From: Prevotella sp. | Lineage (GTDB): Bacteria > Bacteroidota > Bacteroidia > Bacteroidales > Dysgonomonadaceae | DNA: 64,000 nucleotides | NCBI GenBank assembly: GCA_031285625.1 | Contig: JAITVV010000070.1 | Span: forward strand, 41,532-105,531 | Reading direction: 5' to 3' | Shown: one piece after another, positions 17,258 to 24,311 of the stretch | Layout: the number at the start of each line of letters is the position of its first letter | How positions within the stretch are numbered: position 1 is the stretch's first letter | Notes under the pieces: generated by a model | Told to the model about the DNA's origin: nothing | Database searches by the model: none | What the model saw: only the letters and a program-made list of their open reading frames with translations | Position numbers and translations under genes: made by a program

Positions 17258-17409
17258 GACTTTTTAAACACAGAGTAAAAGGAGTAACACGGAGTTTTTA
17301 GACTTTATAGCAGGAAACAGATGTATTTTAAAGATAAATATTCACTTTTTTGTCATGTAGTGTACATTTTTTACTCCGTGGAACTCTGTGAGACTCCGTG
17401 TTAAAAGTC
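17258..17409. repeat. Imperfect inverted repeat, 43-nt arms
   Basis: The arm 17258-17300 matches the reverse complement of 17367-17409 with few differences. Both contain AACACAGAG/AACACGGAG and CACGGAGT units, and 66 bases separate them. The sequence resembles interspersed ACACGGAGT-type repeats found between genes in Bacteroidetes and other phyla. It fills the gap between the GH13-like gene and the permease gene and could fold into a large stem-loop in the transcript. Confidence 0.75.
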
Positions 17410-17482
17410 AAGATGAATTCAATAGAATATCTAATTGAAGTAAAACACTATCTATATTGTTAACAATTAAATAGAATAGAAT

Positions 17483-18493
17483 ATGTTTATTGTAGAAAGC
17501 TACCCTTTAGCAATATTATTTTGTGTAATAACAATGCTGTGTTGGGGTTCATGGGGAAATACACAAAAGTTAGCCGCTAAAACATGGCGATACGAGCTGT
17601 TTTATTGGGACTACGTGATTGGCATTGTAATTTTATCCGTAATACTTGGCTTCACACTTGGAAGTTTTGGTGAAGAGGGTAGAAGCTTTATCGAAGACCT
17701 GAAGCAAGTAAGCGGATCTATGGTTTTAAGTGCCATTATCGGAGGTATTGTGTTCAATGCTGCTAATATATTATTGTCTGCGTCTATTTCGCTGGCAGGT
17801 ATGTCTGTCGCATTCCCATTAGGAGTAGGGCTGGCTTTGGTTTTGGGCGTATTCATTAATTATTTAAATACACCAAAAGGAGATCCGGTTATTTTATTTC
17901 TGGGTGTAGCTCTGATTGTAATTGCCATAATATTTAACGGCATTGCTTCCGGGAAAATGACTAAAAGCAGCGAAGAGATGAAAACTAGGAAAAAAGGAAT
18001 AATCATCGCTGTTTGTGCAGGTATCCTTATGTCATTCTTCTACAGATTTGTGGCACGTGCTATGGATTTGGATAATTTCGAAAATCCTACTCCGGGCATG
18101 ATGACTCCTTATTCTGCATTTTTTGTATTCTCGCTTGGAATATTAGCAAGTAACTTCCTGTTTAATACATTGGTTATGAAGAAACCATTTGTTGGTGGCC
18201 CTGTCACTTATTCCGAATATTTCAAAGGTAATGCTAAAACACACATGGTAGGAATATTGGGCGGTTTGATATGGGGGTTGGGTACCGCTTTCAGTTATAT
18301 AGCAGCAGGCAAGGCCGGAGCTCCCATATCATATGCATTAGGTCAGGGAGCACCTATGATCGCCGCACTGTGGGGAGTCTTTGTCTGGAACGAATTTAAA
18401 GGAGCTAATAAGACAGTTAATATATTACTTACATGCATGTTTATTCTGTTTATATCGGGACTGGGACTTATTGTGGTTTCAGGAGGAAATTAG
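17483..18493 (+). CDS. GRP-type (DMT superfamily) sugar uptake permease, RbsU/RhaT-like
   Basis: This 336-residue protein has about ten hydrophobic helices and two similar halves. The start (ILFCVITMLCWGSWGNTQKL) and the late GLIWGLGTAFSYIA are typical of the glucose/ribose porter group of the drug/metabolite transporter superfamily. It would bring a monosaccharide across the inner membrane by proton symport. With ribokinases nearby, ribose or another pentose is a reasonable cargo, though related proteins carry rhamnose or ureides. It follows the GH13-like gene after the inverted repeat and precedes the two GH172 genes. Confidence 0.83.
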   Translation: MFIVESYPLAILFCVITMLCWGSWGNTQKLAAKTWRYELFYWDYVIGIVILSVILGFTLGSFGEEGRSFIEDLKQVSGSMVLSAIIGGIVFNAANILLSASISLAGMSVAFPLGVGLALVLGVFINYLNTPKGDPVILFLGVALIVIAIIFNGIASGKMTKSSEEMKTRKKGIIIAVCAGILMSFFYRFVARAMDLDNFENPTPGMMTPYSAFFVFSLGILASNFLFNTLVMKKPFVGGPVTYSEYFKGNAKTHMVGILGGLIWGLGTAFSYIAAGKAGAPISYALGQGAPMIAALWGVFVWNEFKGANKTVNILLTCMFILFISGLGLIVVSGGN

Positions 18494-18533
18494 TTAATCT
18501 ATAGGATTAGGATTTGAATTAGGTGTTTAAAGT

Positions 18534-18592
18534 AAAAGGTGACAAAGTGAAAATGCAAAGAGGGGTTAAAGCTGTAACTTTTGTCACCTTTT
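18534..18592. repeat. Inverted repeat with GGTGACAAA / TTTGTCACC arms
   Basis: AAAAGGTGACAAA at 18534-18546 is perfectly complementary to 18580-18592, with a 33-base loop. It lies between the permease and the first GH172 gene. The TTTTGTCACCTTTT arm resembles the TTTTGTCACTTTTT elements found near 50.3 and 50.6 kb. An mRNA hairpin or a protein-binding site are both possible. Confidence 0.65.
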
Positions 18593-18632
18593 CGATTATC
18601 GATCGAAGTCTAATATTTTAAAAATATTAATT

Positions 18633-19811
18633 ATGAAAAGAAAAATTCTTACGCATCTCTTTCTTATCATATTTTTATTGGTAGGCAACTCTGTTTTTTC
18701 TCAAGATTTTGCTGGGGATCTCAGTAGCCTGATCACTATAAAAAAAGATATGAAAAGCCGCCGTATCAGCACGGCAGACCCAACAGGTAACAATCATGAC
18801 AATACAGGGTTAATCAAGATTGGAGATAAGAAGGTAATCGAGATTGAAGGATCTGGAATCATCAATCATATCTGGATGACGATTGCTCCCTGGGATATGA
18901 GGCGAAATGATATTATTTTACGCATATATTGGGATGGAAATGACTATCCTTCAGTTGAATCACCGCTGGCTGCATTCTTTGGAAACGGCTGGGACGAAAA
19001 ATATAATTATGCATCTTTGCCGCTGGCAGTAGGACCTGCCGACGGAACAGGTATGGTATCTTATTTTCAGATGCCATTTAAAAACGGAGCTAAAATAGAA
19101 ATTGAAAATCAGGCAGATCGAAATATCGACTGTATATATTTCTATATAGATTATGTGGAAATGAATGAGCTACCTGATTATATAGGTCGTTTCCATGCAT
19201 GGTACAATCATAAATTAACAGAAGCATTGCCAGAAGGCGAGACCGAATGGGGGGTTGTCGGCACAATGGAAAACAATGTAGATGGTGCCAGAAATTATGT
19301 TTTCATCGATACTAAGGGAAAAGGACATTTTGTAGGTATCAACTATTATGTACATTGCCCTTCTCCGATGTGGTATGGCGAAGGAGACGATATGTTTTTT
19401 ATAGATGGTGAAAAACGGGCATCGATTTTAGGTACGGGAACCGAAGACTTTTTCAATACCTCGTGGTGTCCCAAAACACTTTTCGCTCATCCTTATTACG
19501 GGTATGCCAGAGTAAATAATGAGATTGGCTGGCTGGGAAGGACACATGTATACAGGTTTTTTGTTTCAGATCCAATATATTTTGACAAATCGCTAAAAGG
19601 TACTATCGAGCATGGTCATAACAATAATCTGACACTCGATATCGGTACTGTAGCATACTGGTACCAAAGTGAAGCGGGCATATTACCTCCGGCACCAACG
19701 AAAGAACAACGTGCTCCTAAAGCATTCATTATCGATCGTGATATACATAAGTGGCGTCATGAATGGAGAAAGAGTAAAGGAAATAGTTCTACATTGTGGG
19801 GTAATGAATAA
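18633..19811 (+). CDS. GH172 (DUF2961) glycosidase, short form
   Basis: This 392-residue exported protein has a clear signal peptide ending near VFSQ (residue 24). The DUF2961 core includes IEGSGIINHIWMTIAPW, DGTGMVSYFQMPF and GTGTEDFFNTSW, with Glu271 and Glu326 (in TIEHG) as the likely catalytic pair. Family GH172 contains enzymes acting on D-arabinofuranosides and difructose anhydrides, and members from Dysgonomonas have been shown to act on mycobacterial D-arabinan. The neighbouring second GH172 gene and the ribokinases suggest release and use of a furanose sugar (inference). The family call is firm and the substrate open. Confidence 0.88.
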   Translation: MKRKILTHLFLIIFLLVGNSVFSQDFAGDLSSLITIKKDMKSRRISTADPTGNNHDNTGLIKIGDKKVIEIEGSGIINHIWMTIAPWDMRRNDIILRIYWDGNDYPSVESPLAAFFGNGWDEKYNYASLPLAVGPADGTGMVSYFQMPFKNGAKIEIENQADRNIDCIYFYIDYVEMNELPDYIGRFHAWYNHKLTEALPEGETEWGVVGTMENNVDGARNYVFIDTKGKGHFVGINYYVHCPSPMWYGEGDDMFFIDGEKRASILGTGTEDFFNTSWCPKTLFAHPYYGYARVNNEIGWLGRTHVYRFFVSDPIYFDKSLKGTIEHGHNNNLTLDIGTVAYWYQSEAGILPPAPTKEQRAPKAFIIDRDIHKWRHEWRKSKGNSSTLWGNE

Positions 19812-19976
19812 TTAAAGCTAATCATTAGTATAACTTAGATATTGGTTACTTCTTGTCATTCTGAACATAGTGAAGAATCTCTTCTCTTCTATCTATGAAA
19901 AATGGGTTGGGATGTTTCACTCCGTTCAACATGACAAAGAGAATTGAACGTAAAATAACTATATCAAATTTTAAAG
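19811..19976. other. Gap between the two GH172 genes, mostly a dispersed palindrome
   Basis: About 165 bases separate the two GH172 genes. Roughly half is the palindromic repeat annotated at 19853-19938. The remainder is AT-rich with no gene or clear -7 box. Confidence 0.4.
19853..19938. repeat. Imperfect palindromic repeat (TGTCATTCTGAAC type)
   Basis: TTGTCATTCTGAACATAGTG at the left edge pairs with the reverse complement of the right edge, which reads TTGTCATGTTGAACGGAGTG. Arms are about 28 bases with a 30-base centre. Repeats of this kind (a GTCATTCTGAAC... element) are dispersed between genes in many bacterial genomes. Here it lies between the two GH172 genes and may form a stem-loop in their message. 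Confidence 0.78.
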
Positions 19977-22067
19977 ATGAAATATCGGTTTGCAGTCAGT
20001 CTGTCTATTGTCTTAATCACTTTATTTTCATTATCCTGTGATAATGAAAATAAAGAAATAACCTTTCTTTCCTTATTGCATGAGATGACTGATAGAGAGT
20101 CTACCAGCAAATATCCCGATCCGTACTATACAGCTAAGCAGTTTAGCAGCTATGATCGTGCTTCGGATACTGCCAGAATAGGATCTTTCTACTGGTTTGC
20201 AAACTGGGATTTTAGCCAGTTTTTACGTACGGAAGAAAATAATGGACGAAGGGAATTTGTATTGTTCGATGCGGAGGGTCCGGGAGCTGTTGTAAGATTC
20301 TGGATAACTGTAGCCCATTATAATGACAATGGTATACTACGGTTCTATCTGGATAAGTCGGAAAAACCTGTGATAGAAGGTGAAGTACTATCTCTTATTA
20401 GTGGTGGAAAACTGGTAGGTGATCCTTTGTCGGTATCTGTTTCCGAAACAACACCCTACAAACAGAGAGGGCATAATTTGTACCTGCCCATTCCTTATTC
20501 ACGACATTGTAAGATAACATATGAAACGCCCGGAATTATTGAAGCAGGAAGAAAACCTCCAGGTGAAAATTTTTTCTATAGTGTTGCATATAGGACTTAT
20601 GAAGAAGGTACTGACGTAAAAAGCTTTACAATGGAAGATCTGTTGCTCTATTCCGAAGATATAAAACTAACGCAGCAAAAACTTAAATCGGAACCTGATT
20701 TTTCCAATTTTACCAAAACAGAATCTGAAACTAAAAATATAAAAAGCAAGGATTCTGAAAATATGGTTTCTTTAGCAGGTACAAAAGCAATCAAAGGTAT
20801 CTCTGTTAAACTCACTGCCGAAGATTACGAACAAGCTTTGCGTTCGACAATACTTAAGATATCGTTTGATGGAAACCAGTCGGTATGGGCACCGGTAGGT
20901 GACTTTTTTGCAACAGGAAACCGTCTTTCTCCTTACCGTTCTTTTTATACTACTGTAACAGGAGATTCGATATTAGACTGTTATTGGGTGATGCCATTTA
21001 AAGACAAATGTGAAATTTCTCTGGAAAACTTAAACGGTAAACCTGTACAGGCATCACTTACAGTCTATTCATCGAATACCAAATGGGATAAAAACAGTAT
21101 GTATTTCGGTGCCGGATGGACAGAATATAACCGTAAGCACACGGGCGAAAAAAGGAGTATAGATGGATCGTATGGAGCCAGTGATATTAATTTTGTTACA
21201 CTTAATGGCAAAGGTATTTATGTGGGAGATGCTGTAACCATCTTCAACCCGATAGGTGACTGGTGGGGCGAAGGTGATGAGAAAGTATATGTGGATGGTG
21301 AAAGTTTTCCCTCGTTTTTCGGAACAGGGACAGAAGACTATTATGGTTATGCATGGTGTCTGCCAAACTTTTTTGAGCATCCGTTTATTGGCCAACCTGA
21401 TGGGCAGGGTGCATACCAACCCGGCCATGTCTCGAACCTGCGCTATAGGGGATTGGATGGGATCACTTTTGATAAATCCATTATATTTGATATGGAATTC
21501 TGGCATCAGGGTGGTACATATATAAACTATGCTGTGACGACTTATTGGTACATGTTGCCCGGAGGTAAAACCAACCGAAAGGAAGAGACTGCATTAGCTT
21601 CCTTGCCTATTGTAAAACATAAAAATGAACTGGTTAGCAATGTTCCTGACGAAAATGGGATCATTGAAGGCGAATACCTGAATATTAAAGTTCAGGGCGG
21701 TATGGAAAGAACCCAAAGCCTTATTGACTTTGAATGGCGCAACGGTACTCAATTCATCTGGCGCGAAGCTAATACGGGCGATATTGCATGGCTCGGGTTT
21801 GTAGCAAAAGATGAAGGTGTATATCAAATTAACTTTGAAATGACAACTGCTACAGACTATGGAAGGTTTGCACTTTACATTAACGATAAATTGGTAGAAC
21901 AGTCATTTAATGCATATAGCTCTGTATTGCAGATGAAAACCCTTATTTTGAAAAATATACAGCTTAGAAAAGGAGAGAATATATTAAAGGTGGTACAATT
22001 ACAGAGAGATCCGAAGGCTGTAAATACATTATTCGGACTGGATTATATGACTCTTATTAAAAAATAA
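19977..22067 (+). CDS. GH172 (DUF2961) glycosidase lipoprotein, long form
   Basis: This 696-residue lipoprotein carries the lipobox FSLSC near residue 20, so it is probably anchored to a membrane. The DUF2961 core holds GTGTEDYYGYAWC with Glu453 and DMEFWHQGG with Glu507, matching the catalytic positions of its shorter neighbour. A C-terminal beta domain (about 565-696), ending in NTLFGLDYMTL, looks like a carbohydrate-binding module. Two GH172 enzymes of different size in one locus may attack different linkages or ends of the same furanoside polymer. The downstream hairpin at 22195 probably terminates the transcript. Confidence 0.87.
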   Translation: MKYRFAVSLSIVLITLFSLSCDNENKEITFLSLLHEMTDRESTSKYPDPYYTAKQFSSYDRASDTARIGSFYWFANWDFSQFLRTEENNGRREFVLFDAEGPGAVVRFWITVAHYNDNGILRFYLDKSEKPVIEGEVLSLISGGKLVGDPLSVSVSETTPYKQRGHNLYLPIPYSRHCKITYETPGIIEAGRKPPGENFFYSVAYRTYEEGTDVKSFTMEDLLLYSEDIKLTQQKLKSEPDFSNFTKTESETKNIKSKDSENMVSLAGTKAIKGISVKLTAEDYEQALRSTILKISFDGNQSVWAPVGDFFATGNRLSPYRSFYTTVTGDSILDCYWVMPFKDKCEISLENLNGKPVQASLTVYSSNTKWDKNSMYFGAGWTEYNRKHTGEKRSIDGSYGASDINFVTLNGKGIYVGDAVTIFNPIGDWWGEGDEKVYVDGESFPSFFGTGTEDYYGYAWCLPNFFEHPFIGQPDGQGAYQPGHVSNLRYRGLDGITFDKSIIFDMEFWHQGGTYINYAVTTYWYMLPGGKTNRKEETALASLPIVKHKNELVSNVPDENGIIEGEYLNIKVQGGMERTQSLIDFEWRNGTQFIWREANTGDIAWLGFVAKDEGVYQINFEMTTATDYGRFALYINDKLVEQSFNAYSSVLQMKTLILKNIQLRKGENILKVVQLQRDPKAVNTLFGLDYMTLIKK

Positions 22068-22194
22068 TATCTGTCGAACTGGATGTCTTGCCAAGTAATT
22101 ATACAGGTTTAGCCTCTGCAACGGAGCAATGAAATAGCAGGTTTTTTATTGTTTTTATCTGTTACTTTCAATGATGAACTTGTATATAGACAAT

Positions 22195-22229
22195 TTTATC
22201 CTGCCAACATTCATTATTGGCAGGATAAA
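22195..22229. terminator. Convergent terminator hairpin
   Basis: TTTATCCTGCCAA at 22195-22207 pairs perfectly with 22217-22229 around a 9-base loop. It lies between the converging GH172 and DUF3667 genes. T and A runs on either side allow termination from both directions. Confidence 0.8.
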
Positions 22230-22255
22230 TATCATTTTGGGATATTGACGAAATC

Positions 22256-23005
22256 TTACAGTTTCAGATCAAAGTGGCTTAATATTATAAAAGCGGCAGC
22301 TATAATAACAAGCATTAGTATCAATGCCAAAAACAGACCTAATATTACCTTACTAATGGCGGTTAACCATGAAGAAGTCTTAAAAAATTGCACTAATCCC
22401 CATATAACATATATTTCAGACAAAACAAATACAAGCTTATATATTAAGATTGACTTTGTAAAATAGATTATGGGATAAAAGATCAGCAAAATAAGAATTC
22501 TGGCACCACTTATATAAGAAAAAAGAACAAGGTGTTCTATATAATTATAACGTTGTTTATGAAATAACAAATAGGTAAAAAAAGCGTAAAACGGTATAAG
22601 TACCAATAAGACTAAAGAGTAGTGTTCGAAATACCAATTATAGACAGGAATATACTCTAAGACAATATTCCCGTCATGTTTATTCATTTCCTCTAATGGG
22701 AAGAAGTGAAAAAAATGAAATATGAGGCTATAAATAACTCCCCAGACAATAAGGAATAAGAATGGCTTGGTGTATTTCACCCTTTTTCCTGCCAGATAGT
22801 TTTTTATGGTCATACCCGGTCTTAGCAACAGTTCTTTTGTAGTATATAGCAAGCCCTTATTGATATGTAATAATCCATATTGTAACTCTTCCGCCAAATG
22901 TTTAGCATTTACGCGAGAAGTACGGGCAGATTGTCCGCATTTACTACAGAAATTATCATTTAGTACATTATTACAATTCAAACAATGGCGAACATTCTTA
23001 TGCAT
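22256..23005 (-). CDS. DUF3667 membrane protein with N-terminal zinc ribbon
   Basis: The first 25 residues hold two CxxC pairs (CLNC and CSKC) that form a small zinc ribbon. A conserved segment about TTKELLLRPGMTIKNYLAGKR then leads to four or five transmembrane helices. This layout fits DUF3667, common in Bacteroidetes, whose function is not known. At 249 residues it is of usual length. It stands alone, convergent with the GH172 gene and divergent from prfB. Confidence 0.85.
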   Translation of the reverse strand: MHKNVRHCLNCNNVLNDNFCSKCGQSARTSRVNAKHLAEELQYGLLHINKGLLYTTKELLLRPGMTIKNYLAGKRVKYTKPFLFLIVWGVIYSLIFHFFHFFPLEEMNKHDGNIVLEYIPVYNWYFEHYSLVLLVLIPFYAFFTYLLFHKQRYNYIEHLVLFSYISGARILILLIFYPIIYFTKSILIYKLVFVLSEIYVIWGLVQFFKTSSWLTAISKVILGLFLALILMLVIIAAAFIILSHFDLKL

Positions 23006-23105
23006 CCGTTATGAAAATTATTTAATATATAAAACAGTATTCCATTAAATTGGTTTAACACGATTTCTAATTCTCATATGAATGATATAATTTAGTACTC
23101 TGTGA

Positions 23106-23136
23106 TTGTCTCATACATGTTTTTTTAATACATTTG
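23106..23136 (+). promoter_or_regulatory. Bacteroidetes-type promoter of prfB
   Basis: TTG at 23106-23108 (-33 box) is followed after 20 bases by TACATTTG at 23129-23136 (-7 box). This is close to the TTTG-N19-21-TAnnTTTG consensus, and the start codon lies 37 bases downstream. Confidence 0.75.
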
Positions 23137-23173
23137 CACCTCAAAATATTTTGAATAACTAAATTATAATCTT

Positions 23174-24287
23174 ATGATTACTGCAGACCAACTCAAAGAA
23201 GTGTTGGAGCGCGAGGACGCGCTGAGGAGGCATCTTTGACGTCGATGCGAAAAAAATACAACTTGAAGAAGAAGAATTAAGGACCCAGGCTCCGGGATTT
23301 TGGGATGATGCAAAAACAGCTGAAGCCCAAATGAAAATTATCCGCGGATTGAAAGGCTGGATACAAGGATATACCGAAGTAAAAGGAGCTACCGAAGAGC
23401 TACAACTCGCTTTTGACTTTCTTAAAGAAGGAATAACTTCTGAGGAAGAGGTTGATGAAGCATATAAAAAAGCATTGGAACTGGTTGAAAATCTTGAGTT
23501 AAAGAACATGCTTCGCCGCGAAGAGGATAAACTCGGAGCCGTACTAAAGGTGAATAGTGGCGCAGGAGGAACCGAAGGGCAGGATTGGGCATCCATGCTA
23601 TTCCGCATGTATCAGCGCTGGTGCGAAGCTAAAGGTTATAAAATCACTATAACAAACTGGCAGGATGGAGATGAAGCCGGTATAAAAACAGCCACTTTGC
23701 AAGTAGAAGGTGAATATGCCTATGGATATTTAAAATCCGAAAACGGAGTTCATCGCCTTGTACGGGTATCGCCCTACAACGCACAGGGGAAACGCATGAC
23801 ATCTTTTGCATCGGTATATGTGGTTCCATTAGTAGATGACACTATCGAAATTGAAGTTAATCAGTCCGATATTACCTGGGATACATTCCGCTCAAGCGGT
23901 GCAGGAGGACAAAATGTAAATAAAGTAGAAACAGGAGTCCGTCTACACTACAAATACAAAGATCCTGATACCGGGGAAGATAAAGAGATTGTAATAGAAA
24001 ATACCGAAAGCCGTTCCCAATTTGGAAATAAGGATAATGCAATACGACTATTGAAGTCGCAGCTTTACGAAATGGAGCTGGAAAGACGTAGCCGTGAGCA
24101 ATCGAAAATAGAAGCCGGGAAGAAAAAAATAGAGTGGGGATCACAAATCCGCAGCTATGTTTTTGATGACAGGCGGGTTAAAGATCACCGCACAAATTAC
24201 CAAACATCTAATGTAAACGCTGTGATGGACGGGGACTTAGATGATTTTATAAAAGCATACTTAATGGAGTACGGCGAAGAAGCCTGA
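23174..24287 (+). CDS. prfB: Peptide chain release factor 2, expressed by programmed +1 frameshift
   Basis: Translation starts at ATG 23174 and meets TGA at 23237-23239 after 21 codons. The site reads CTT TGA C with AGGAGG three bases before CTT, the classic autoregulatory RF2 frameshift signal. Slipping forward one base continues as DVDAKKIQLEEEEL and stays open to 24287, giving about 370 residues. The C-terminal part has GAGGQNVNK, whose GGQ loop triggers peptide release. The stop-codon reading loop is SPY (VSPYNAQGKRMTSFAS) instead of the usual SPF. RF2 ends translation at UGA and UAA, and low RF2 levels favour the frameshift. The early stop is therefore regulation and not damage. Confidence 0.97.
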
Positions 24288-24311
24288 TCCACTCACTAAA
24301 AAACCTTAATT

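Noticed and set aside
23174-23239. prfB as a pseudogene with an early stop
   Set aside because: The stop is in the CTT-TGA-C context with AGGAGG ahead, which is the known programmed frameshift.
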